From Nocardioides sp. REDSEA-S33_B3 (GTDB lineage Bacteria > Actinomycetota > Actinomycetes > Propionibacteriales > Nocardioidaceae): DNA of 64,000 nucleotides. Where the stretch lies: assembly GCA_001627335.1 (NCBI GenBank), contig LUPK01000010.1:80087-144086 (forward strand). Direction: 5' to 3'. The notes under the pieces were generated by a model, which worked only from the letters and a program-made list of their open reading frames with translations, searched no databases and was not told where the DNA came from. Numbering within the stretch: position 1 is the first letter of the stretch; the number at the start of each line of letters is the position of its first letter. Both the position numbers and the translations under genes were made by a program. Shown piece after piece: positions 50,955 through 60,167 of this stretch.

Positions 50955-52127
50955 TCAGTACGAGAAGGGGAAGCTCTTCCAGTACGTGCGGATCCGCAGC
51001 CAGATGCCGAAGAGGCCGCGCGGCTCGAAGAGCAGGAACGCCACGATGAGGGCGCCGTAGAGCCCGACCTCGACCTCGAAGACGTTCGGGTGGTCGGTGG
51101 GGCTGCTGGAGACGAAGGGCAGGAACGCCGGCAGCTCCGAGGACAACCGCGGGAGCAGCGCGATCAGCAGCGCGCCCATGATCGAGCCCGAGATCGTCGC
51201 GACGCCGCCGATGAGCACCATCGCGATGAACTGCACCGAGAGCAGCAGCCCGAACTGCTCGGGGCTGAACTGACCGCTCCCCACGTAGAGCAACGAGCCG
51301 CAGACCCCGGCGAAGAACGAGGAGATCGTGAAGGCGATCAGCTTGTAGCGCCCCAGCTCCACCCCCATCACCCCGGCGGCGATGTCGCGGTCCCGGACGG
51401 CGGCGAAGGCGCGGCCGATGCGGGAGCGGGCGATGTTGCGACCCAGCAGGGCCATGATCACCAGCACCACCAGGAACAGCCAGAACAGCTTCTGCTCCTC
51501 GGTGTAGGCACCGTCCCGGGTCAGGTCGTTGCCCAGCACCACCGGCACCGCCGACTCGCGACCGATGCCCGGGCCACCGGACATCTCACGCCACTCGGCG
51601 AAGAAGTACTGCCCGATGAAGACCAGGCCGAGGGTCACGACTGCGAGGTACAGACCGCGCAGCCGGGTGGCCAGCGGCGCCACCACCACCCCGAACAGCG
51701 CCGCCACGACACCCGCGGCCACGATCCACACCGGGGCCTCGGAGACGCCGAAGCCGAGGTAGCGGCCGTCGGGGTCACCGGCCAGCACCGCCGCGGTGTA
51801 GGCGCCGACCCCGACGAAGAACGCGTGGCCGAGCGAGACCTGCCCGGCGTACCCGATGAGCAGGTTGAGCCCGATCGCACCGACGGCCAGCACCAGGCCG
51901 GTGCCGAGGAGTGCGAGGAGGTCGTCCTCGAGGGTCAGCGGGAGGTAGGCGGCGACCGCGATGATCGCCAGCACCCCCAGCTGCTTGGCCCGGGTGTTGA
52001 GCAGCGCCATCTCCTGGCCGTAGCTCGTGTAGAGCGTCGGCCGGCCCCAGCGGCGGCGGGGCTTGGTGGACGCCGGGGCGTCGGAGCCCCGTCCGGTGCG
52101 GCCGGGCTCGTGCTGGGTGGCGGTCAT
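50955..52127 (-). CDS. Branched-chain amino acid ABC transporter permease (LivM-like)
   Basis: Start MTATQHEPGRTGRG; NLLIGYAGQVSLGHAFFVGVGAYTAAVL. Confidence 0.93.
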   Translation of the reverse strand: MTATQHEPGRTGRGSDAPASTKPRRRWGRPTLYTSYGQEMALLNTRAKQLGVLAIIAVAAYLPLTLEDDLLALLGTGLVLAVGAIGLNLLIGYAGQVSLGHAFFVGVGAYTAAVLAGDPDGRYLGFGVSEAPVWIVAAGVVAALFGVVVAPLATRLRGLYLAVVTLGLVFIGQYFFAEWREMSGGPGIGRESAVPVVLGNDLTRDGAYTEEQKLFWLFLVVLVIMALLGRNIARSRIGRAFAAVRDRDIAAGVMGVELGRYKLIAFTISSFFAGVCGSLLYVGSGQFSPEQFGLLLSVQFIAMVLIGGVATISGSIMGALLIALLPRLSSELPAFLPFVSSSPTDHPNVFEVEVGLYGALIVAFLLFEPRGLFGIWLRIRTYWKSFPFSY

Positions 52128-53011
52128 ACCCGCTCCACCTCCTTGGTGCCGAAGAGACCCTGCGGTCGCACGAGCAGGACCAGCAGCATCAGGACGTAAG
52201 GGACGATCGCGCCCGAGTTGGTGTCCAGGAACGGGAACCACGTCGAGTGGTACGTCGACACGACCGCCTGCACGATGCCGATCACCAGCCCGCCGAGCAC
52301 GGCCCCGCCGAGGGAGTCCAGGCCGCCGAGGATGATCACGGGCAGCGCGGTGAGCGCGATGATCCAGAGGTTCTGGTCGATCGGGTTGCCGGCCGAGGCG
52401 AACACCCCGGCGATCGCGGCGAGGGCGCCGGCGAGCGCCCACGAGACCGCGAACACCCGCCCCACGTCGACGCCCTGGGCCATCGCGGCCTCCTGGTCCA
52501 GCGCCGTCGCCCGCATCGCGAGCCCCATCCGCGTGAACCGGAAGAACGCGAACAGCAGGGCCACCACCAGGCCGGTCACCACGAAGGCAGCGATGTGCCG
52601 GTGCTGGACCTGGACCCCACCGATCGTGGTGACGTCAAGACCCCAGGGGTCCCCGATCGTGCGCGGGTCGACACCCACGAAGGCGCCGGCGACGACCCGC
52701 ACCACGATGTCGATGCCGATGGTGATGATCGCGATGACGAAGACGGCCTTGCCGACCATCGGACGCACCGCGACCCGCTCGACCACCAGCGCCACGACCG
52801 CGATCGCGATCGTGCCCACCACGACGGCGGCGACGAAGCCCATCCGCGGGGAGAGGTGGCTCACCAGGACCGCCCCGGAGAGCATGAAGGCGGGCTGGGC
52901 GAAGGAGATCACCGACATCGCCTTGTAGATGATGACGAAGCCCAGCGCGAGCAGGGCGTAGACCGAGCCGTTGCCGGCGCCGATCGAGACCGCGGTGAGG
53001 AGCTCGGTCAT
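52124..53011 (-). CDS. Branched-chain amino acid ABC transporter permease (LivH-like)
   Basis: ORF; ALGFVIIYKAMSVISFAQPAFMLSGAV. Confidence 0.94.
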   Translation of the reverse strand: MTELLTAVSIGAGNGSVYALLALGFVIIYKAMSVISFAQPAFMLSGAVLVSHLSPRMGFVAAVVVGTIAIAVVALVVERVAVRPMVGKAVFVIAIITIGIDIVVRVVAGAFVGVDPRTIGDPWGLDVTTIGGVQVQHRHIAAFVVTGLVVALLFAFFRFTRMGLAMRATALDQEAAMAQGVDVGRVFAVSWALAGALAAIAGVFASAGNPIDQNLWIIALTALPVIILGGLDSLGGAVLGGLVIGIVQAVVSTYHSTWFPFLDTNSGAIVPYVLMLLVLLVRPQGLFGTKEVERV

Positions 53012-54885
53012 CGAGCACCTCCTGGGACGGCGTACATCTGAGAGACCAGCTCCTCGAACGTCGCCGCGACCGCGGCTCGCTTGACCTTCTGCGTGGCGGT
53101 GAGCTCGCCGTCCTCGTGGTCGAGCTCCTTGGGCAGCAGCCGGAAGTCCTTGAGCTGCTCGACGGTGGCCAGCCGCTCGTTAACCTGCTTGACGATCCCG
53201 GCGACCAGCTCGTGGACCTCGGGCTTGGCCGCGAGGTCGGCGTACGTCGTGAACGCCAGGCCACGGCGCTGGGCCCAGTCCGAGACCGTGTCCAGCTCGA
53301 TGCCGATCAGGCCGGTGAGGTACTTGCGGCCGTCACCGACGACCACGGCCTCCTTGACGTACGGCGAGGCCTTCAGGAGGTTCTCGATCTCCGAGGGCGA
53401 GACGTTCTTGCCGCCCGCGGTGATGATGATGTCCTTCATTCGGTCGGTGATCCGCAGGTGCGTGCCCCCGACCCACTCCCCCACGTCGCCGGTGTGCAGC
53501 CAGCCGTCGGCGTCGATGGTGCGGGCCGTCGCCTCCTCGTCGCGCCAGTAGCCCTTGAAGACCGCCGGGTGGCGCGTCAGCACCTCTCCCGTCCCGTCGT
53601 CGAGCCGGACCTCGGCGCCCTCCAACGGCTCACCGACCGTGCCCAGGCGCACCCGGCCTGGGCGGTTGGCGGTGGCGATCGCGGAGTTCTCGGTCATGCC
53701 GTAGACCTCGTGCATCGGCACGCCGACACCCATGAAGAAGCGCAGCACGTCGGGTGCGACCGGCGCCGCGCCACAGCTGGCGTAGCGGACCCGGCGCAGG
53801 CCGAGCCGCACCAGGAACGCGCGGTAGAAGAGAACCCAGCCGACCAGGTAGGTCAGCCTGCTGCCGAGGGTGTGGTTGCCGCCGGTGCGCTCGAGGAGCT
53901 CACCGGTCCTCTCGGCACGAGCCAGCCAGAAGCGTCCCCAGGCCCGCTTGACCGGCGTCGCGGAGTCGATCTTGATCCGCGCCGTGGCCAGCTGCTTCTC
54001 CCAGATGCGGGGCACCGCGAAGAACAGCGTCGGCTGCACCTCGGTGAGGTTGGCCGCCACGGTGTCGATGGACTCGGCGAAGTTGACCTGCGTGCCGGCG
54101 CCGGCGTTGTACCAGGTGGTGAAGAAGCGCTCGGCCACGTGGCACAGCGGCAGGTAGCTCAGCGTCAGGTCGTCCGGGCCGGCCGGTGGGTCGACGAACG
54201 AGGCCTCCTCCACCACCGTCTTCAGGCCGAAGGCGATGTTGGCGTGGGTCAGCATCGCGCCCTTGGGCGGGCCGGTCGTCCCGGAGGTGTAGACGAGGGT
54301 CAGCACGTCGTCGGGCTGCGCCGCCGCCATCCGTGCCTCCACCGCACCCGGGTGCGCGGCGCGGTGCTCGCGACCGAGCTGCTGAAGGGCGGGCCAGCCG
54401 AGCAGCCGGTCGTCGTCGTACCTGCCCTCGATGCCGCGGCGCTCGACGGTGATGATGCGCCGCAGGTCGGGGCACTGGTCGATGACCTCGAGCACCTTGT
54501 CGAGCTGCTCCTGGTCCTCGGCGAGGTGGATGCACGACCCCGAGTGCGAGAGGAGGTAGGCGACCTCGGCGGCGGGGTTGGTCGGGTAGAGACCGACCGT
54601 GATCGCGCCGACCGCGACGGTGGCGATGTCGAGCTCGAGCCACTCGGGGCGGTTCTCGCACTGGATGGAGACCCGGTCGCCCGACTCCACGCCGAGCGCG
54701 AGCAGCGCGTGGGCGGTGGTGAGCACGGTGTCCCAGTACTCCGCCCAGCTGATCTCCTTCCACACACCGAGGTCCTTGTGCCGCATGGCGACCGCGGTCG
54801 GGTCGCTGGCCGCACGGTCGCGGACCCGGGTCGCGACGGTGGTGGTGCCCACGGTGGGCGCGGTGGTGGTGCCTGCGCCGCTCAT
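53008..54885 (-). CDS. Long-chain acyl-CoA synthetase / AMP-binding (FadD15-like)
   Basis: Start MSGAGTTTAPTVG; LVYTSGTTGPPKGAMLTHANI, YGMTENSA, ITAGGKNVSPSEIEN. Confidence 0.94.
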   Translation of the reverse strand: MSGAGTTTAPTVGTTTVATRVRDRAASDPTAVAMRHKDLGVWKEISWAEYWDTVLTTAHALLALGVESGDRVSIQCENRPEWLELDIATVAVGAITVGLYPTNPAAEVAYLLSHSGSCIHLAEDQEQLDKVLEVIDQCPDLRRIITVERRGIEGRYDDDRLLGWPALQQLGREHRAAHPGAVEARMAAAQPDDVLTLVYTSGTTGPPKGAMLTHANIAFGLKTVVEEASFVDPPAGPDDLTLSYLPLCHVAERFFTTWYNAGAGTQVNFAESIDTVAANLTEVQPTLFFAVPRIWEKQLATARIKIDSATPVKRAWGRFWLARAERTGELLERTGGNHTLGSRLTYLVGWVLFYRAFLVRLGLRRVRYASCGAAPVAPDVLRFFMGVGVPMHEVYGMTENSAIATANRPGRVRLGTVGEPLEGAEVRLDDGTGEVLTRHPAVFKGYWRDEEATARTIDADGWLHTGDVGEWVGGTHLRITDRMKDIIITAGGKNVSPSEIENLLKASPYVKEAVVVGDGRKYLTGLIGIELDTVSDWAQRRGLAFTTYADLAAKPEVHELVAGIVKQVNERLATVEQLKDFRLLPKELDHEDGELTATQKVKRAAVAATFEELVSQMYAVPGGAR

Positions 54886-55691
54886 GCGTCCGCCCCCAGG
54901 TAGGCGCGGATGACCTCGGGGTCGCGCTGGACCTGCTCCGGCGTGCCGGTGGCGACCGGGCTGCCGAAGTCGACGACGAGCACGCGGTCGGCGAGGTCCA
55001 TCACCAGGCCCATGTCGTGCTCGACCATGATCATCGGCACCTTCAGCTCCGAGCGGATGTCGACGATGAACCGGGCCATGTCCTCGGTCTCCTCCTGGTT
55101 CATGCCCGCCACCGGCTCGTCGAGCAGCAGCAGACGGGGGTCCATCGCCAGCGCCCGACCGAGCTCCACGCGCTTCTGCACGCCGTAGGGCAGCAGGCCG
55201 ACGGGCAGAGTGCGCCATGCCGTGAGCTCGAGGAAGTCCACGATCTCCTCCACCCGGGCCCGGTGCGCGAGCTCCTCACGGCGCGCCTTGCCGACCCACG
55301 CCAGGGCGGCGAGCGGGCCGTAGCCGATGTGCTGGTGCCGCCCGAGCATCAGGTTGTCGAGGACGGTGAGGTTGGCGAACAGCTCGATGTTCTGGAAGGT
55401 CCGGGCCATGCCGAGCCGCGCGATCGCCGGCGGACGCATGCCCACCAGCTCGTGGCCGTGCAGCTTCACCGAGCCCTGCTGGGGCCGGTAGACGCCGGAG
55501 AGGATGTTGAAGACGCTGGTCTTCCCCGCGCCGTTGGGGCCGATGAGCGCGAACAGCTCGTCGGGGCGTACGTCGAAGGAGACCCCGTCCACGGCCGTGA
55601 CCGACCCAAAGGTCAGCCGCACGTCGTCGACGACCAGGACCGGTTCCACCGTCTGCGCCTCCGTCTGCTCCACGGTCTGCGGGGCGCTCAC
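54882..55691 (-). CDS. ABC transporter ATP-binding protein (LivG-like)
   Basis: GPNGAGKTSVFN Walker A; GTG start at 55691 overlaps upstream stop (GTGA). Confidence 0.94.
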   Translation of the reverse strand: MSAPQTVEQTEAQTVEPVLVVDDVRLTFGSVTAVDGVSFDVRPDELFALIGPNGAGKTSVFNILSGVYRPQQGSVKLHGHELVGMRPPAIARLGMARTFQNIELFANLTVLDNLMLGRHQHIGYGPLAALAWVGKARREELAHRARVEEIVDFLELTAWRTLPVGLLPYGVQKRVELGRALAMDPRLLLLDEPVAGMNQEETEDMARFIVDIRSELKVPMIMVEHDMGLVMDLADRVLVVDFGSPVATGTPEQVQRDPEVIRAYLGADA

Positions 55692-56473
55692 GAGGCCCAC
55701 CGCTTGCGTCGGCGGTAGTGCTTGACGTCGCGGAAGGATGTGCGCTCCTCGTCTCCCCCGATGCCGAGGTAGAACTCCCGGACGTCGTCGTCGGCGAGCA
55801 GCTCGGACGCGGGCCGGTCCATCACGACGCGACCGGTCTCCATGACGTAGCCGTGGTGGGCGATCGAGAGCGCCATGGTGGCGTTCTGCTCCACGAGCAG
55901 CACGCCGGTGCCTTGGCTGTTGATCTCCACGATGATGTCGCGGATCTGCCCGACCACCCGGGGCGCCAGCCCCAGGCTGGGCTCGTCGAGCAGCAGGTAG
56001 CGCGGGCCCGACATCAGGGCGCGACCGATGGCGAGCATCTGCTGCTCACCGCCGGAGAGGTAGCCGGCGGTCTGCTGCCGGCGCTCGACCAGTCGCGGGA
56101 AGAGGTCGAAGACGCGGGTCATGTTGTCGCCGGCGTCGCGGGGCGCGGCGTGGGCACCGACGCGGAGGTTCTCCTCGACGGTGAGCTCCTTGAAGATCCG
56201 CCGCCCCTCGAGCACGTGCTTGATGCCGCGCTTGGCCAGCTGCGCCGGGCGCAGGGAGTCCACGGACTCACCGTCCAGCGTGATACCACCCTTGCGGATC
56301 TCCCCGTGGTGCACGTCGAGCAGGCCCGACAGGGACCGCAGCAACGACGACTTCCCCGCACCGTTGGCGCCCAGCAGCGCCACGATGCGCCCGTCGGGCA
56401 CCTCGATCGAGACCCCTCGCAGGGCTACGACGACGTCGTCGTAGACCACTTCGAGGTTGTTGACCGCCAGCAC
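55688..56473 (-). CDS. ABC transporter ATP-binding protein (LivF-like)
   Basis: GANGAGKSSLLRSLSGLL, YLSGGEQQMLAIGRALM; GTG at 56473 (alternative start 56494). Confidence 0.93.
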   Translation of the reverse strand: MLAVNNLEVVYDDVVVALRGVSIEVPDGRIVALLGANGAGKSSLLRSLSGLLDVHHGEIRKGGITLDGESVDSLRPAQLAKRGIKHVLEGRRIFKELTVEENLRVGAHAAPRDAGDNMTRVFDLFPRLVERRQQTAGYLSGGEQQMLAIGRALMSGPRYLLLDEPSLGLAPRVVGQIRDIIVEINSQGTGVLLVEQNATMALSIAHHGYVMETGRVVMDRPASELLADDDVREFYLGIGGDEERTSFRDVKHYRRRKRWAS

Positions 56474-56573
56474 GGCACCGCCCCCTCCACCCACTGGCCA
56501 CCTGTGTGACCGCCATCACCTTGGGGCGTCACCCTGCGGCACCTCGGGAGTGGCGTCAACCGGCCACGCGCAC

Positions 56574-56602
56574 TACTGGGCAGTACGTTGGCGAACCGCC
56601 AA
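56574..56602. promoter_or_regulatory. Two adjacent palindromes in divergent livF/RIO spacer
   Basis: TACTG-GG-CAGTA (56574-56585) and TTGGCG-AAC-CGCCAA (56588-56602). Confidence 0.6.
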
Positions 56603-56685
56603 GATCGCGGCGCGCTGGCCGCACCGCCACGCCACTGGTCCAGACCACCTGGTGCCGCCGAGCGGAAGCGGGCGCGAAAACCGGT

Positions 56686-56741
56686 GGCGCCCCGTCGTGT
56701 CCTCCCGGGAGCATGAGCGACGGCGTCCGGCACGGGGCGCC
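56686..56741 (+). promoter_or_regulatory. Candidate structured leader upstream of RIO-like kinase
   Basis: GGCGCCCCGT (56686-56695) pairs with ACGGGGCGCC (56732-56741); internal palindrome CTCCCGGGAG (56702-56711). Confidence 0.5.
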
Positions 56742-56765
56742 GCCCCGAGCGTGAAGGAGCGTGAC

Positions 56766-56867
56766 ATGTCGACGACTGTCCTCGGCCTGCCTGCAGACCA
56801 CCCCCTCCTCACCCACCGGAGCACCCGCAGTGACCACACCTCTTGGGACGTCGTCCCGTCACCCTGA
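56766..56867 (+). CDS. Candidate 33-aa leader/small ORF overlapping the RIO kinase start
   Basis: GAAGGAG spaced before ATG at 56766; MSTTVLGLPADHPLLTHRSTRSDHTSWDVVPSP. Confidence 0.45.
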   Translation: MSTTVLGLPADHPLLTHRSTRSDHTSWDVVPSP

Positions 56868-57738
56868 GCAGCAGCACCCCCAGCAGTACGCCGGCATCGA
56901 CCCGGCCTTCGTCTTCGACTTCCGCAGCAGCGACGAGGTCGATGAGACCACCCAGCGCTGGAGCACCTGGCTCAGCGTCGAGCCCCTCGCCCGGGGACCC
57001 GAGCCGCGGCCCGACTGGGTCGTGACCTCCCAGGCCGCCGTCGACACCGACCTCGGGGTCCTCAAGACCGGCAAGGAGGCCGACGCGTTCCTCCTCGAGC
57101 GCGCCGTCCCCGGCGCCGAGGACCGACCCGGGAACGCGGTCGTCATGGTGGCCAAGCGCTACCGCGGCGAGGAGCAGCGTTCCTTTCACCGCTCGGCGGC
57201 CTACACCGAGGGCCGCGCGGTCCGGAACACCCGCGACAACCGGGCGATGGCCAAGAAGTCCGCCTACGGCCGCAGCGTCGCCGCCGGGCAGTGGGCGTGG
57301 GCCGAGTTCGGGGCCCTGAGCCGGCTGTGGTCCCTCGGCCTGCCGGTCCCCTACCCCGTCCAGGTCGACGGCACCGAGGTCCTGATGGAGTGGATCACCG
57401 TCGACGGCGAGGACGGCCCCGAGACCGCCCCGCGGCTGGCGCAGGCCCGGCCCGACGCGGACCTGCTCGGGTCGTACTTCGAGCAGCTGCGCGAGGCGAT
57501 GGCCACGATGGTGCAGGCCGGCCTCGTCCACGGCGACCTGTCGCCGTACAACACCCTGGCCGCGGACGAGCGGCTCGTGGTCATCGATCTGCCGCAGATG
57601 GTGGACCTGGTCGGCAACGTCAACGGGATGGACTTCCTGCTGCGCGACTGCCGCAACATGTGCACCTGGTTCCGCGCCCGCGGCCTGGAGGTCGACGAGC
57701 ACGACCTGTACGCCGAGCTGCTGGCGCACGCGTTCTGA
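56830..57738 (+). CDS. RIO-like serine protein kinase
   Basis: GTG start; VLKTGKEADAFLLER, VHGDLSPYNTLA, VVIDLPQMV. Confidence 0.9.
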   Translation: MTTPLGTSSRHPEQQHPQQYAGIDPAFVFDFRSSDEVDETTQRWSTWLSVEPLARGPEPRPDWVVTSQAAVDTDLGVLKTGKEADAFLLERAVPGAEDRPGNAVVMVAKRYRGEEQRSFHRSAAYTEGRAVRNTRDNRAMAKKSAYGRSVAAGQWAWAEFGALSRLWSLGLPVPYPVQVDGTEVLMEWITVDGEDGPETAPRLAQARPDADLLGSYFEQLREAMATMVQAGLVHGDLSPYNTLAADERLVVIDLPQMVDLVGNVNGMDFLLRDCRNMCTWFRARGLEVDEHDLYAELLAHAF

Positions 57739-57771
57739 CCTGGCCACGGCGCCGCACGTAGGGTCACCGGC

Positions 57772-58866
57772 GTGAGACGCACCCGTGGCCACACCGTCGA
57801 CGTCACCACCCTCGCCGAGCTGGAGCGCCGGCTCGGCGAGGGGGTGCGCCAGCTCTCGGGGTGGCGGGTGCGCGGGGTCGACATGCGCGAGCGGCCAGGG
57901 CTGCTGCGGGGTCACGACGTCGAGGGCGCGACCTTCCTGGGCTGCGACTTCGCCGATGCGGAGGCCAGCGGCGCCGAGGCGGGCGGCGCGGTGGTGCTCC
58001 CCCGGCTCGTCGACACGACCGTGCCCGTGGACGTGCGACGGCGCTCGCTCTACACCGCCGAGGAGCTCTACGACGCGCCACGCTGGGTCGACTCCCTCGA
58101 CGGTCGTGCCTACGCGTGGTCGCAGGACGCCCCCGCCTCCACGGCCGACGAGGCTGCGCTCGCCCGTACCCTGCACGACCACGCGATCGACCTGGCTCTC
58201 GACGCATGGCGCGCCGAGCGCCGGATCGTCGGCGTGATGGGCGGGCACGCGGCGCAGCGCGGCGACCGCACGTACGCCGACGCGGCCCGCCTCGGGCACC
58301 TGCTCGGCGCCGGGCTGACCGTGGCCACCGGCGGTGGGCCCGGGGCGATGGAGGCGGCCAACCTCGGGGCGCGGCTGGCCGCGCACCCGGCGGCCGTCGT
58401 GGAGGGGGCTCTCGCGGAGCTGTCGCGGGTGCCGTCGTACCGCCCCTCGGTGGATGCCTGGGCGGCCTCGGCGTTCGCCGTGTGCGACCGCTTCGACGAG
58501 CCGCGCGAGAGCCTGGCGATCCCGACCTGGCACTACGGCCACGAGCCGCCGGGCGTCTTCGCCACCGCGATCGCGAAGTACTTCCGCAACGCCACCCGCG
58601 AGGCCATCCTGCTGGAGGTGTGCGACGCGGGCATCGTCTTCCTGCCCGGGGCCGCCGGGACCGTGCAGGAGGTCTTCCAGGACGCCTGCGAGAACTACTA
58701 CGCCGACGCGGGCGACGTGGCGCCGATGGTGCTGGTCGGTGTCGAGCACTGGACCCGCACGCTGCCGGCGTGGCCGCTGCTGAAGGCCCTGGCCGCCGAG
58801 CGCGCGATGGCGGACTCGGTGCACCTCGTCGACACCGTCGAGGAGGCGGCTGCGCTGCTGGGATGA
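57772..58866 (+). CDS. LOG/TIGR00730-like Rossmann-fold nucleotide-binding protein
   Basis: GVMGGHAAQRGDRTYADAARLGHLLGAGLTVATGGGPGAMEAANLGA; FLPGAAGTVQEVFQD. Confidence 0.85.
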   Translation: MRRTRGHTVDVTTLAELERRLGEGVRQLSGWRVRGVDMRERPGLLRGHDVEGATFLGCDFADAEASGAEAGGAVVLPRLVDTTVPVDVRRRSLYTAEELYDAPRWVDSLDGRAYAWSQDAPASTADEAALARTLHDHAIDLALDAWRAERRIVGVMGGHAAQRGDRTYADAARLGHLLGAGLTVATGGGPGAMEAANLGARLAAHPAAVVEGALAELSRVPSYRPSVDAWAASAFAVCDRFDEPRESLAIPTWHYGHEPPGVFATAIAKYFRNATREAILLEVCDAGIVFLPGAAGTVQEVFQDACENYYADAGDVAPMVLVGVEHWTRTLPAWPLLKALAAERAMADSVHLVDTVEEAAALLG

Positions 58867-58882
58867 GCCGAGCGGGCGTCGG

Positions 58883-60073
58883 TCAGCCCGCGAGCAGTCC
58901 CGCCCTGGCGGGGACGCCACAGGCCTCGCGGTAGTGCTCGACGAGCGCGTCGTTCACCGCCCGCCAGGAGCGGTCGGCCACGCTCAGACGCGCGGACCGC
59001 GACATCCGACGGCGCAGCAGTGCGTCGTCGACGAGTCGGCCGACGAAGCCGGACAGCTCGCGTGGGTCACCCGGGCTGTAGAGGAACCCGGCGACCTCGT
59101 CGGCGACGACGTCCACGGGTCCCCCGCTGCGCGGGGCCACGACCGGGACGCCGGAGGCCAGCGCCTCCTGCGCGGACTGGCAGAAGGTCTCGTGCCGGCC
59201 GGTGTGCACGAAGACGTCGAGCGAGGCGTAGACGGCACCGAGGTCGGCCCCGTGGAGCACGCCGGCGAAGTGCGCGTCCGGCAGCAACCGTCGTAGCTTG
59301 CCCTCCTCCGGGCCGCCTCCGACCAGGACCAGCCGGAACCGCGGGTCGGCGTGCAGGTGCACGAGGAGGTCGAGCTCCTTCTCCGCGGCCAATCGACCGA
59401 CGTACCCGACGAGGAGTCGGCCGTCAGGAGCCAGCTGCTCGCGCAGCGCCTCGTCGCGACGACCCGGGTGGAAGCCCTCGAGGTCGACCCCGCGCGGCCA
59501 CAGGTGGGTGTCGCCGATGCCGAGGTCGGCCAGCTGGCGCATGCTCGCGCTCGAGGGCGCCAGGGTCCGAGCGACGCGTCCGTGGATGCGGGTGGTCAGC
59601 CGGGCCATGGCGCGCGGGCCCCCGGCGATGCCGTAGCGCAGCGCGAAGCCGACGAGGTCGGTCTGGTAGACCGCGACGGTCGGGATGCCGAGCTCCTCGG
59701 CAACCAGCGCCGCCTGGTGGCCCAGCGTCGCCGGCGAGGCCAGGTGCACCACGTCGGGGCGGAAGCGCTGCATGACGAACCGCAGTCGGCGCCGCGTCTC
59801 CAGGCCGATGCGGAAGTCACGGTAGAACGGCAGGCTCGCGCCGCGCGCCACGGCCACCGGGAAACCGGCGTACGACGCCGGGCCGGTGGGCGCGACCAGC
59901 TCGGCCACGTGCCCCTCGGCCGCGAGGTGCTCCAGCACCCGGCGCACGGAGTTGGTGACCCCGTTGACCTGCGGGAGGAAGGACTCGGAGACCGCCAGCA
60001 CCCGCAGCCGGTCGCTGCCGGTGGGCCGGGGGGCGGTCAGCGGCGCGGGGCGTTCGAGGATCGACCAGCTCAT
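58883..60073 (-). CDS. Family 4-type glycosyltransferase (MgtA-like)
   Basis: MSWSILERPAPL...; RVLAVSESFLPQVNGVTNSVRRVLEHL; VGYVGRLAAEKELDLL; EALASGVPVVAPRSGGPVD. Confidence 0.92.
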   Translation of the reverse strand: MSWSILERPAPLTAPRPTGSDRLRVLAVSESFLPQVNGVTNSVRRVLEHLAAEGHVAELVAPTGPASYAGFPVAVARGASLPFYRDFRIGLETRRRLRFVMQRFRPDVVHLASPATLGHQAALVAEELGIPTVAVYQTDLVGFALRYGIAGGPRAMARLTTRIHGRVARTLAPSSASMRQLADLGIGDTHLWPRGVDLEGFHPGRRDEALREQLAPDGRLLVGYVGRLAAEKELDLLVHLHADPRFRLVLVGGGPEEGKLRRLLPDAHFAGVLHGADLGAVYASLDVFVHTGRHETFCQSAQEALASGVPVVAPRSGGPVDVVADEVAGFLYSPGDPRELSGFVGRLVDDALLRRRMSRSARLSVADRSWRAVNDALVEHYREACGVPARAGLLAG

Positions 60074-60167
60074 GCCCCCACCGTGGGGGACGCAGCGGAA
60101 GCGCCGGGAAGCGACAGGTGGGACCTCCGGGACGCTTCGGTGAACGTCGGTGGAACCGAGAGACCGG

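Noticed and set aside
56809-58920. 703-aa minus-strand ORF
   Set aside because: Antisense to the RIO-like kinase and LOG-like genes, both with strong motifs.
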